The position numbers and the translations under genes were made by a program. Below the pieces are notes generated by a model that made no database searches, was not told the origin of the DNA, and was given only the letters and a program-made list of their open reading frames with translations. Positions 6,343-13,387 of a stretch of DNA of 40,757 nucleotides are shown one piece after another. The DNA is from a virus, in the IMG/VR virus record IMGVR_UViG_3300032893_000134, positions 1 to 40,757 of that record; one strand, 5' to 3'. The first letter of the stretch is position 1, and each line of letters begins with the position of its first letter.

Positions 6343-7014
6343 ATGACGATTACCTATCACGATGACGTAATCCAAGGCTCCGAAGAATGGGCCGCGATGC
6401 GCTGCGGTCTACTCACGGCCAGCGAAATGCATCTAATCATCACGCCGACCTTGAAAATCGCCAGCAACGAAAAGGAGCGCACGCACCTATACGAATTGCT
6501 CGCCCAACGCGTAACGCAATATGTCGAGCCGCGCTACATCGGTGACGATATGTTGCGCGGCATGGACGAGGAAATCGAAGCGGTCGCCATGTACGAACTG
6601 CACTATGCGCCGGTTGATCGTGTCGGGTTCATCACAAACGACAAATGGGGATTCACCATTGGCTATTCCCCGGATGCGCTCGTAGGCGATGATGGTCTAG
6701 TCGAATGCAAGTCCAGGCGCGCAAAGTTTCAGGTGCAGACGATTTGCGATGGCGTATTGCCGCCGGAGTTCTTGCTGCAAGTGCAGACCGGGCTGCTTGT
6801 CAGCGAGCGCGCATGGCTGGACTTCATCAGCTATTGCGGCGGATTGCCGATGTACGTCATGCGCTGCTATCCGGAGTTGGAGGTGCAGGAGGCGATTGTC
6901 TTTGCGGCTACGGAGTTTGAAGGGCGGTTGGCGCGGAACATGGAGCAGTATTTATTTGCCAGCCGGGATTTGCATAAGACGGAACGCAAGATTATCGAGG
7001 ACATGCACCTATGA
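6343..7014 (+). CDS. YqaJ-family (lambda exonuclease-like) recombination nuclease, 223 aa
   Basis: It is a PDDEXK-fold 5'-3' double-strand exonuclease of the phage recombination type, acting on DNA ends in the cytoplasm. The YqaJ pattern is clear: GSEEWAAMRCGLLTASEM near residues 12-29, then the catalytic set D111 (GYSPDALV) and E121-x-K123 (LVECKS), then a FLLQVQTGLLVS helix. At 223 aa it is near lambda Exo in length. It is followed by a zinc ribbon and the conserved 181-aa protein that usually neighbours it. The ATG has GGAAG upstream. Confidence 0.9.
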   Translation: MTITYHDDVIQGSEEWAAMRCGLLTASEMHLIITPTLKIASNEKERTHLYELLAQRVTQYVEPRYIGDDMLRGMDEEIEAVAMYELHYAPVDRVGFITNDKWGFTIGYSPDALVGDDGLVECKSRRAKFQVQTICDGVLPPEFLLQVQTGLLVSERAWLDFISYCGGLPMYVMRCYPELEVQEAIVFAATEFEGRLARNMEQYLFASRDLHKTERKIIEDMHL

Positions 7015-7199
7015 AAGATTTGCCAAAGGGGTTTGATTGTAAGACTTGCGGTAAATTTCACAGGTTTGATCCCTATGTTTTCGCGCATAGTCGTGATTTA
7101 CTGGTTCACACGTGCGATAACTGCGGCGCAAAACATGAAATAATCATGTTTCATGCCACGCAGAAGAAAAAAGGGAAATTGCCAAAGGTGAAAGCATGA
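7011..7199 (+). CDS. Zinc-ribbon protein, 62 aa
   Basis: Two CxxC knuckles (CKTCGKFHRF near residue 10 and CDNCGAKHE near residue 35) define a small zinc ribbon with a basic tail (KKKGKLPKVKA). It overlaps the nuclease stop and the next start by 4 bp each, so it is made with the recombination proteins. It probably binds nucleic acid or stabilises that complex. Confidence 0.8.
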   Translation: MKDLPKGFDCKTCGKFHRFDPYVFAHSRDLLVHTCDNCGAKHEIIMFHATQKKKGKLPKVKA

Positions 7200-7741
7200 G
7201 CAACATGGCAGAAGCCATCATCCCAAAATCGGACCAGATGAACACCGACGATTTGATCGCCGGTCCCATCACGATCAAAATTTCCGACGTGATTATCCGA
7301 GGCGGTCAGGAGCAGCCGGTATCCATTCACTACGAGGGCGACAACGGCAAGCCCTACAAGCCCTGCAAAAGCATGTCTCGCGTGCTGGTAGCTGCATGGG
7401 GCGCGGATGCCAAGGAATACGTAGGCCGCTCGCTCACCCTGTACCGCGATCCGTCCGTCAAGTGGGCGGGAATGGAAGTCGGCGGCATTCGCATTTCGCA
7501 CATGACGAACCTCGAAGCGCCGATGACGATGGCGCTTACGGCTACGAAAGGCTCTCGCAAGCCCTATACCGTCAAGCCGATGGAAACCGGCCCTGCGCGA
7601 GATTGGGCGCTCGAAATCGCAAAGGCTGCGACTATGGATGAATTGGGCGCGGTCTGGAAAGCGTGTCCGGACAAGAAGCTGTATCTTGCTGCGAAGGACG
7701 CGCGCAAGGCTCATTTGGAAAAGGGGGGGGTGCCGGAATGA
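7196..7741 (+). CDS. Conserved recombination-cassette protein next to YqaJ, 181 aa
   Basis: The core (AEAIIPKSDQMNTDDLIAGP, then YEGDNGKPYKPCKSMSRVL, GRSLTLYRDPSVKWAGMEVG and RISHMT) matches a phage family regularly found beside YqaJ nucleases. No biochemical role is established to my knowledge. The beta-rich N-terminal 120 residues suggest an OB-like fold, and the position is that of an annealing or ssDNA-binding partner; this is inference. The start is fixed by an ATGA overlap with the zinc ribbon. Confidence 0.75.
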   Translation: MSNMAEAIIPKSDQMNTDDLIAGPITIKISDVIIRGGQEQPVSIHYEGDNGKPYKPCKSMSRVLVAAWGADAKEYVGRSLTLYRDPSVKWAGMEVGGIRISHMTNLEAPMTMALTATKGSRKPYTVKPMETGPARDWALEIAKAATMDELGAVWKACPDKKLYLAAKDARKAHLEKGGVPE

Positions 7742-8025
7742 ACTGCAAACCGGGTGACTTGGCAGTAATCATGCGCAGCCAATTTGAAGAAAACCTTTAT
7801 CGCTTTGTATGGGTGCGAAGGGCTGTTCCAAAAAGCGAATGGACATCCCCTTCTTTGCTGGAGTGGGAGTGTGAAAGTGCAGGATCGCCGCTTAGCTTTG
7901 AATGGTCAGACGGGAGCGGTACTGGAACGACGATGAAATTGGACATTTGTGATCGCAACCTCAAGCCCATCCGCCCCGACGCCGCCCCCGAATCCGTGAC
8001 CCGAGAGAAGGAGCTTTCAGAATGA
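7738..8025 (+). CDS. Conserved MNCKPGDLAVI-type phage protein, 95 aa
   Basis: The start overlaps the preceding stop as ATGA. The sequence MNCKPGDLAVIMRS, a W-rich centre and the ending CDRNLKPIRPDA are typical of a small SH3-like phage family of unknown function. In-frame sequence upstream of this ATG belongs to the previous gene in another frame. Confidence 0.8.
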   Translation: MNCKPGDLAVIMRSQFEENLYRFVWVRRAVPKSEWTSPSLLEWECESAGSPLSFEWSDGSGTGTTMKLDICDRNLKPIRPDAAPESVTREKELSE

Positions 8026-8294
8026 GTGCTGATTGGGTTCAGCAAGTAGGTGAAGCGCATACGCCAAATGAAATGCGCGCCGAACTTGCGCGTTTGGCAC
8101 GAGAAGATTCATTGGTGCGTGCGGCATTCAATCACGCCGAATACATCGGTCTTTCAGGAGAGGATAAATACCTTTTGTTGGCTTATAACGCGATGAAGCA
8201 TAGAAATCAACTTATGCGCCAACTTTATGCATGGACAATGAAAAATCCAATGCCAAGTCTTTTTGTTGATTTGAGGGTGAATGATGAGAACTGA
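8022..8294 (+). CDS. Early-operon helical protein, 90 aa
   Basis: The protein is all-helical by appearance (VQQVGEAHTPNEMRAELARL; KYLLLAYNAMKHRNQLMRQL). No family is recognised. It overlaps the upstream gene by 4 bp and the next by 14 bp. Confidence 0.7.
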   Translation: MSADWVQQVGEAHTPNEMRAELARLAREDSLVRAAFNHAEYIGLSGEDKYLLLAYNAMKHRNQLMRQLYAWTMKNPMPSLFVDLRVNDEN

Positions 8295-8466
8295 CCACGC
8301 CCACGCCGATCGCCAGCAACTAATCGCCAACTCCTGGCCCCACAACTCGCTAGAAGCCAAGCGCAGGCGAGCTATTGAGTACCTAGGCGAAAAATGGGTG
8401 CTGCATCAGAAACACGCGGTCAAGAAAAATCCGACGCCGGGGATTTTGGTTAGGGTGCTGTCGTGA
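8281..8466 (+). CDS. Small basic protein near the end of the rightward operon, 61 aa
   Basis: His- and Arg-rich, with an EAKRRRAIEYLGEKWVLHQ helix; relatives with EAKR.RAI.YLG.KW..H are found at the same place in other phages. GAGGG lies just upstream. Two adjacent ATGs (8281 and 8284) are possible starts. The function is unknown. Confidence 0.7.
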   Translation: MMRTDHAHADRQQLIANSWPHNSLEAKRRRAIEYLGEKWVLHQKHAVKKNPTPGILVRVLS

Positions 8467-8528
8467 GCAAGCCATCCAAACGGGAGCGCCGGGAAGGGCG
8501 CGAAAGAAAACGCTATCCCACAAAATAA
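8463..8528 (+). CDS. Possible 21-aa basic micro-ORF
   Basis: GTG overlaps the preceding stop as GTGA and encodes MSKPSKRERREGRERKRYPTK, half of it Arg or Lys. It stops just before the terminator at 8524-8551. The position and overlap favour translation, but the length gives little statistical support. Confidence 0.3.
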   Translation: MSKPSKRERREGRERKRYPTK

Positions 8529-8551
8529 AAAAGCCCGGCACTGCGCCGGGC
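8524..8551 (-). terminator. Intrinsic terminator of the leftward late operon
   Basis: GCCCGGC (8533-8539) pairs with GCCGGGC (8545-8551). Read leftward the stem is followed by TTTTTTAT. It lies 25 bases past the last late gene. It has no T-run rightward, so it does not stop the converging early operon. Confidence 0.85.
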
Positions 8552-8576
8552 GAAGGAACTACAGGAGGAGACAAAC

Positions 8577-8873
8577 TTAAGCGGATGCGGCGGCGGCTTG
8601 CTGCACATCGGCAACCGGCGGCGGGAAAGATTGATTCAGCGAGTTCATCAGCGCCACGGTGCCGTTGATGTAGTCTTTCAGATGGTTGGAATGATCCGGG
8701 TTCGCCTGGATCATCTGCCCGATTGCCGGAGCGGCAGCCACAAGCCCGGAAATCACAGCCGCCTGTTTCTGCGGTCCAGTTTTCCCGGCGATATTGGCGG
8801 TGGCGTTTTCGGCGACTTGGGCCAGTCCGAAAATCAGCGGCAAGTATTGCGAAAGCAGGGCAAGAAATTGCAT
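8577..8873 (-). CDS. Last late gene, hydrophobic helical protein, 98 aa
   Basis: The N-terminus MQFLALLSQYLPLIFGLAQV is hydrophobic. The middle (AAVISGLVAAAPAIGQMI) is an Ala-rich helix and the tail is Pro/Ala-rich. It follows the holin candidate by one base. The lysis context suggests a lysis accessory or small structural protein, but no family is recognised. Confidence 0.7.
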   Translation of the reverse strand: MQFLALLSQYLPLIFGLAQVAENATANIAGKTGPQKQAAVISGLVAAAPAIGQMIQANPDHSNHLKDYINGTVALMNSLNQSFPPPVADVQQAAAASA

Positions 8874-8874
8874 G

Positions 8875-9159
8875 TCAGTTTCCTTTCAAAGTGCGATGAG
8901 TGGCAAAAGATGCTGCGATGGTCAACAACGAAAATAGCCAGTGCTGTTGATGTTGATCGAGTACGGAGTTTAGCTGCGGCAAGAGTTCAACGGCGGCCGG
9001 CGCAAATGCCGCCAGGGAAATCAGGATTCCTGCCGCCCATTTCCAGAGAAATTCAGCATTGGCGACGAACCGCTTAACCTCCGGCGAAACATCTACGTCA
9101 GGAGCCATGGAAACGGGCTTAGGCGGCTCTGCGGGGGCTTCGGTGGTATCAGGCATCAT
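8875..9159 (-). CDS. Putative holin, 94 aa
   Basis: There is an acidic, Pro-rich N-terminal segment of about 40 residues, then two hydrophobic helices at about 43-60 (AAGILISLAAFAPAAVELL) and 73-87 (WLFSLLTIAASFAT), ending basic (HRTLKGN). Size, two helices and the position directly after the endolysin, overlapping it by 11 bp, fit a class II holin that permeabilises the inner membrane. No family match was tested. Confidence 0.65.
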   Translation of the reverse strand: MMPDTTEAPAEPPKPVSMAPDVDVSPEVKRFVANAEFLWKWAAGILISLAAFAPAAVELLPQLNSVLDQHQQHWLFSLLTIAASFATHRTLKGN

Positions 9160-9688
9160 TCACTCCCAAGGCGGCTTTAGAAAGGCTCCAAAGGGCTTTC
9201 CGGTCCGCCAATCCGGTTAAGCCGCCGTTGATACCGCGCGTAATCGCTTCAAATAATCCCTGATCGGCAAGCGGATTCAGGCCATGCGCTGCCCAAAACC
9301 ATGCCGCCGACATAGCCGCCCAATCCGGTTGCGCCAGATCATCGGGATTCGACAGGAAATCATGATCCAGCGCCATTGTGACAGCGGCATAATTTGCGCG
9401 GCCGGTAATCTGAATCAGCCCGCGCCCGCGATACCGATAACCGTCTCCTGGCACATTATTTCCAAGGTCGGCACGCCCCTCATACGTCAATTGCCGTGGC
9501 GTCGGCCCCCATAGCTCATGCAGGAACACAAACCGGCAAGTCTCATGCGCGATCTGCGCCAGAAACGCCGCCTGCCGCTTTGGCGTATCAATGTTGTATG
9601 TCGCCATTGCCGCAGTCAGGGGATCGGCAAAGATGCGTGCGTTTATGACATTGCAGCCGGTCGCGTCTTGCAGGAGGTCGGGGGTCAT
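9149..9688 (-). CDS. Endolysin, GH19 chitinase-like muramidase, 179 aa
   Basis: It cleaves peptidoglycan glycan strands at lysis. The start at 9688 (MTPDLLQDATGC) is set by an ATGA overlap with the gene before. AFLAQIAHETCRFVFLHELW around residues 41-60 carries the GH19 catalytic Glu49, and GDGYRYRGRGLIQITGRANY at 81-100 is the family signature. There is no signal peptide, so export needs a holin; candidates lie on both sides. Confidence 0.92.
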   Translation of the reverse strand: MTPDLLQDATGCNVINARIFADPLTAAMATYNIDTPKRQAAFLAQIAHETCRFVFLHELWGPTPRQLTYEGRADLGNNVPGDGYRYRGRGLIQITGRANYAAVTMALDHDFLSNPDDLAQPDWAAMSAAWFWAAHGLNPLADQGLFEAITRGINGGLTGLADRKALWSLSKAALGVNDA

Positions 9689-9867
9689 TTGTGCCCGGCG
9701 TACACAAAGAGAATGAACGCTCCTATCCCGCCTAAAACACTGACGGCAAGCCCCCCGAGCGTCCATTTGCCCAAGTCGGCAAATTTATCGTCCATCCATT
9801 CCTTGATGGCTTCTTTCATGGCGGCTTTGATTTCGGCCGGAGTAATGTCAGGCATGCCCAGCACCAT
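9685..9867 (-). CDS. Single-helix membrane protein of the lysis cassette, 60 aa
   Basis: A charged amphipathic N-terminal half (PAEIKAAMKEAIKEWMDDKF) is followed by one membrane helix (LGGLAVSVLGGIGAFILFVY) and a short GHK tail. Phage proteins with this layout next to endolysins are annotated as holin-associated or antiholin-like. It overlaps the endolysin by ATGA. A second start (MPDITPAEIK, 9855) is possible. Confidence 0.7.
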   Translation of the reverse strand: MVLGMPDITPAEIKAAMKEAIKEWMDDKFADLGKWTLGGLAVSVLGGIGAFILFVYAGHK

Positions 9868-9904
9868 AAACGAACGTCCTAACCATATCCGTAATCCCTA
9901 AAGA

Positions 9905-9989
9905 CTATTGCGCCGCAATAGGGACTATGCCAACATCATCCCTGTCATCTTTGACAGGGGGCCTAAGTCCCGGTACTCGCACTACCGGG
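9905..9989. other. Run of three perfect hairpins in the lysis-region gap
   Basis: Three inverted repeats follow one another: CTATTGC/GCAATAG (9905-9921), CCCTGTCA/TGACAGGG with a 4-base loop (9940-9959) and CCCGGTA/TACCGGG (9969-9989). A fourth, the terminator, abuts them. This is the largest gap between sizeable late genes (9868-10113). A 21-codon GTG frame on the minus strand (9963-10028) has no ribosome-binding site and is not called. Confidence 0.6.
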
Positions 9990-10025
9990 GGCGCGGTACT
10001 TGCAAAGCTGCGCGCCCTTCTTTTT
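9989..10025 (+). terminator. Rightward intrinsic terminator
   Basis: GGGCGCG (9989-9995) pairs with CGCGCCC (10011-10017) and is followed by TTCTTTTT on the plus strand. No plus-strand gene ends here, so it probably stops read-through from the converging early operon or ends an antisense RNA. Confidence 0.65.
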
Positions 10026-10036
10026 CACGTTGCTGA

Positions 10037-10108
10037 CTACTGATACCGCAAATAGGCAGTGGCTATGATAGTAACAATCGCAATTGCCAATATCAATACT
10101 TTGTCCAT
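10037..10108 (-). CDS. Membrane microprotein, 23 aa
   Basis: MDKVLILAIAIVTIIATAYLRYQ is almost entirely one membrane helix flanked by a charged start and a basic end. It starts 5 bases after the stop of the upstream signal-peptide gene. Its ribosome-binding site is weak. It could be a lysis regulator; the call rests on composition and position only. Confidence 0.4.
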   Translation of the reverse strand: MDKVLILAIAIVTIIATAYLRYQ

Positions 10109-10113
10109 GATTT

Positions 10114-10428
10114 TTAGTTCATCTGCGTAAACTGCGACGGCGTGAATGCAGCGCCGTAGGATGTACTCTGCAACTGCACTGCGCTTGCCTGGATATCGTC
10201 TTTAATACAGAGCTTGACGTTCGCGGCCGTGATCCCGCTGGCATTGGCGGGCTGCGAAAACAAGCCACCTGCCGGCCGCGTTTGAATGGCATAAGCGTTG
10301 TAAGCAAAACACCATTGCTGTAACAAGGTATCGGTGTTGGAATCCGTGGTAAACGTATACGTTCCCGCATGCGCCGCCACGGAAAAAAACATCGCAATCA
10401 GGCTGACAAATTTAAGAATTCTTTTCAT
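10114..10428 (-). CDS. Secreted small protein of the fibre region, 104 aa
   Basis: A classical signal peptide (MKRILKFVSLIAMFFSVAAHA, cleavage after AHA) precedes a mature domain of about 83 residues with two Cys (QWCFAYNAYAIQ; KLCIKDD) and an Asn/Thr-rich sequence. No family is recognised. It is the last of four consecutive late genes with signal-peptide-like starts. Confidence 0.7.
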   Translation of the reverse strand: MKRILKFVSLIAMFFSVAAHAGTYTFTTDSNTDTLLQQWCFAYNAYAIQTRPAGGLFSQPANASGITAANVKLCIKDDIQASAVQLQSTSYGAAFTPSQFTQMN

Positions 10429-10490
10429 GGCCGCTGCTCCATTGACGTGATAATATGGTCATGTCGTGAGTTCTGGAGTTTGTTGCACAG

Positions 10491-10524
10491 CGCCCCAAGG
10501 TTGCCGCCTTGGGGCGTTTCGTTT
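10491..10524 (+). terminator. Rightward intrinsic terminator between fibre genes
   Basis: CGCCCCAAGG (10491-10500) pairs with CCTTGGGGCG (10507-10516), followed rightward by TTTCGTTT. Leftward there is no T-run, so late transcription should pass. It is the second plus-direction terminator opposing antisense read-through. Confidence 0.65.
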
Positions 10525-10527
10525 CCG

Positions 10528-11454
10528 CTATAGCCGTAGGTACAGAATATCGCCATACGCTCGCACCTGCCCGGCGCTAAACGTCTGATTTGTGTTCAAG
10601 AACAAATTTGCCGTAGATGTGACTTTGACGTAAGTAGCAGGCACCGTTAGTGTTTGTGTTCCGCTGGTGGTAGTCAGGTTAAGAGCCTCGATGGTGATTG
10701 CGCCAGTACCTACCGTGATCCCCGTCGCTGTGCCGCCAGCCTGCGTCAGGAGCGCATTATTCGCCGTTCCGAGAGCGCATTGCAGGACAGTGACGCTAGC
10801 GGCTGCCAGGGCATATTGGCAGCTACTCATGACCAGATATAGGCCGGGAGAGAGCGAAACGGACGTGATATTGGAAACAACGGTAGTCGCAGTGACAACG
10901 CTACTGCCAGAAGCGACAGTGGTATCCGAGACAAAACCTACCGAAGTGGAGGCCGGGGCGATACCGTTGGTATTCGCCGTGATTGAGCCGGCAGAAACAA
11001 CGCCCGCATTGAACGTGGAGCTAATAACCGAGACAGTGCCGGCAGACAGGCTCAGTTGCGCCGCCACGCCGCCGCCGCCAATCGTCAACGTACCCACGTT
11101 GCCTGAGCCGGTATTGATCGTGCCATCGGTTGCGCTCGTGCCTTGGATATACGTGCCACCAGACAGGAATTTTGCATTGGCTGGCAGTGACACGCCCGCA
11201 GACGCGCTTACCGTACCCGCGCCGTCCGTGGTGAACGAACTATTGCAAATGAACGCCCCCGCAGAGGCATAAACCACGCCGCCGTTATTTGAGCAGGTGG
11301 CAGCCGGTGGGGTGGAACCTCCGGAACCTCCGCCAGCAACCGCGCGCAAAGCCGCATTAGCCGGGTCAGGCAGCAAAAACGAACTAACGCATGCCGTGCA
11401 AGCAATCAGCGCCAGGACGCCAAGCAGCCGGCGAAATTCTTTCGTATTGATCAT
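10528..11454 (-). CDS. Fibre-like protein with signal peptide and C1q-like end, 308 aa
   Basis: The N-terminus (FRRLLGVLALIACTAC, then PDPANAALR) has both a lipobox-like LIAC at residues 16-19 and an ANA cleavage site at about 35. Residues 40-180 are Gly/Ser/Thr-rich short-strand repeats typical of fibre shafts. The last 120 residues (SPGLYLVMSSCQYAL ... TSTANLFLNTNQTFSAG) look like a jelly-roll C1q/TNF-like head used in receptor binding. It overlaps the upstream gene by 4 bp. Confidence 0.7.
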   Translation of the reverse strand: MINTKEFRRLLGVLALIACTACVSSFLLPDPANAALRAVAGGGSGGSTPPAATCSNNGGVVYASAGAFICNSSFTTDGAGTVSASAGVSLPANAKFLSGGTYIQGTSATDGTINTGSGNVGTLTIGGGGVAAQLSLSAGTVSVISSTFNAGVVSAGSITANTNGIAPASTSVGFVSDTTVASGSSVVTATTVVSNITSVSLSPGLYLVMSSCQYALAAASVTVLQCALGTANNALLTQAGGTATGITVGTGAITIEALNLTTTSGTQTLTVPATYVKVTSTANLFLNTNQTFSAGQVRAYGDILYLRL

Positions 11455-11846
11455 TGTCCGGCCCCCGCAGTGCAGCGAAACGTTGATCCGGTAGTCGAGG
11501 CAATTACAGACACGGCAAGCTGTGACGGCAACGTAAATACTTCAACCGTGTTCGGCAGCATTTCCATATTGTTTCCAATGCTGGCAGCCGTGGCTGCGGT
11601 AATCGTCGTGCCAAAACTAATTGTCACAGGCGGCCCCGCAGTGCCGGTCGTCGTGTCGCGCACTTCAAATCGATAGCTGTTGGTCGTGCCCTGCGTGATC
11701 GAATCGCACGTCAACGCCTGCGCCGATCCAGTTACCGCAATGCTCTTGGTGGACTGCCCGGCAAGCGGCTGGAAAGGCTGTGAGACAGCTTGCCCGTATG
11801 CATGGCCGCACAAAAACAGCAAAACAAGCAAAAGTTTTTTCATCAT
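11451..11846 (-). CDS. Secreted or surface protein of the fibre region, 131 aa
   Basis: A strong signal peptide (MMKKLLLVLLFLCGHAYGQA) precedes a beta-rich, Thr/Ser-rich domain (KSIAVTGSAQALTCDS; YRFEVRDTTTGTAG) ending near a single Cys. Tail-associated beta domains look like this, but no family is assigned. It lies 10 bp downstream of the head-binding fibre gene. Confidence 0.7.
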   Translation of the reverse strand: MMKKLLLVLLFLCGHAYGQAVSQPFQPLAGQSTKSIAVTGSAQALTCDSITQGTTNSYRFEVRDTTTGTAGPPVTISFGTTITAATAASIGNNMEMLPNTVEVFTLPSQLAVSVIASTTGSTFRCTAGAGQ

Positions 11847-11856
11847 GTTTCCTTAA

Positions 11857-13362
11857 TCAATTGTCCTTGCCACGGCGATCCAGCCATCCTTTTGTTACCA
11901 CGTTTGTTGCATCATTTGCGCCGGATACACTTGTACGGTAACGAACCTGCGCGCTAGTGTTCGTTTTGATATACAGTTCCCCGCCAAAGTGCGCGCTGCC
12001 GCCCGCGCTGGTCAGGTTGAACGTGAAGGCTGTCACGCTAGGCGTTGTGTCCGTCTGATCTAGCGATGTCCATAGCACAAATCGATTGCTGGTCGTGTCT
12101 GATTCGTCATCGGCAATCCATGCCTGCACTACAACCCCTGTCGGCACCGTAAACGTTCGGGTAATCGCGCTCGTGCCGGGGTTCAGGATGTTTGCTACAT
12201 CATTGACGCCGACATCCCAAGTGAACAAATCGCCTAGTTGCGCAAAAGGTCGCCAATGCAAAGTGGAGTCTGTAAGTCCCGATCCGATGCGCCGGAATAA
12301 CGTGTAGTTTGTCGGCATCGTCGGAGAGGTCGCGCTAAGACTGCACAGGATATCGACAACGCCGGTATCCGGCCGCTGAATCTCGAAAAAGTGATACCAC
12401 GTGTTGATGGCAATGGAGCCTGTATCCAGGCAACCTACACCGCTCCCCAGCGTCCATGCGGAAGTTGTTTTCGTGTAGGACGATGCCAGCGTCATCATGG
12501 AGGCGTTCGTAGAATCTGCCGCCACGCCGGGCGCGATGACCATGGACCCGGAACTAGCCGCCGCATTCGACATCGTTAGGCCGGCCAGATAGTCGCGCAG
12601 CACAATGATTGCGGACGTATTGACTTGCGGCCGTCCGCTTGTGTCATAACTAACTGTAGTTCCGGTGCCCGCCTGGATAAAGCGCGGGATGGAAATATTC
12701 GTAGGCGACAGCAGGCCATAGGAGACAGCGGAAAGCGGCGTTTGCAGCGTCAGGCCGCCGTCATTGATCGTCGTCACCGTGGTAAGCGTCGTGCCGTTAT
12801 AGGCCGCCGTGTTCACCGTGGCGTATTTCGTTCCTACGGCATCAACAATTTGCAGGCGCAGACCGGCGGAAAACACAGACGTTTGATCGCCGGCCAATGT
12901 AAACGAGGTCGCGCTAACAAAGGTGGGCGCTGGACCGGCTACCCACTGCGATTGCGTAACCGTTGTATCGTTGATGCCCTTGATACCGTCAATCGTCCAG
13001 ATGGGCGACGATGGAGGATCAGTATCAGTTGGCGACGCCAGCACCGCCTTGTAAGTCTGCCCAGCGGTAAAGAAAATCCCGTTTGCTGGCTCGCCCAAGG
13101 AATTCAGGACGATAGGGTTAGGATTGGCGACTAAGCCGGTGGCGTCCGTGTATGTGTTTTGCTTTGTGCTGGTGGACCCCGCCACATACCAAAAGAGTTG
13201 ATAGCCAGAAGCTGGCGCGCCAGTCAGATCGACATATTGCGGCTTGGGGCCGCCAAGCGAGGAGGGATTGACCGCCGCCCATCCGACAGCCGGCAGCAGC
13301 AGGCAGGCCAGGAAAATTAGGCATAGAATGCGCTGCATGAGATTGGAACAGTTTTTAGCCAT
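11857..13362 (-). CDS. Tail fibre with head-binding domain and N-terminal signal peptide, 501 aa
   Basis: The ATG at 13362 was chosen; upstream codons overlap the preceding gene. Residues 1-31 (N-region, then ILCLIFLACLLLPAVGWA) are a Sec-type signal. Residues 35-130 (QYVDLTGAPASGYQLFWYVA ... NSLGEPANGIFF ... IWTIDGIKGI) match the head-binding domain of P22-like tailspikes and fibres. The rest is beta-rich with no catalytic motif seen. A signal peptide on a protein that must join the virion in the cytoplasm is unexpected. Confidence 0.8.
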   Translation of the reverse strand: MAKNCSNLMQRILCLIFLACLLLPAVGWAAVNPSSLGGPKPQYVDLTGAPASGYQLFWYVAGSTSTKQNTYTDATGLVANPNPIVLNSLGEPANGIFFTAGQTYKAVLASPTDTDPPSSPIWTIDGIKGINDTTVTQSQWVAGPAPTFVSATSFTLAGDQTSVFSAGLRLQIVDAVGTKYATVNTAAYNGTTLTTVTTINDGGLTLQTPLSAVSYGLLSPTNISIPRFIQAGTGTTVSYDTSGRPQVNTSAIIVLRDYLAGLTMSNAAASSGSMVIAPGVAADSTNASMMTLASSYTKTTSAWTLGSGVGCLDTGSIAINTWYHFFEIQRPDTGVVDILCSLSATSPTMPTNYTLFRRIGSGLTDSTLHWRPFAQLGDLFTWDVGVNDVANILNPGTSAITRTFTVPTGVVVQAWIADDESDTTSNRFVLWTSLDQTDTTPSVTAFTFNLTSAGGSAHFGGELYIKTNTSAQVRYRTSVSGANDATNVVTKGWLDRRGKDN

Positions 13363-13387
13363 CGTAATTGCGCCTGTGGTTTGGTCT

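Noticed and set aside
9963-10028. A 21-codon GTG frame on the minus strand in the hairpin region.
   Set aside because: It has no ribosome-binding site and its sequence is dictated by the hairpins; it is kept only as a remote possibility.
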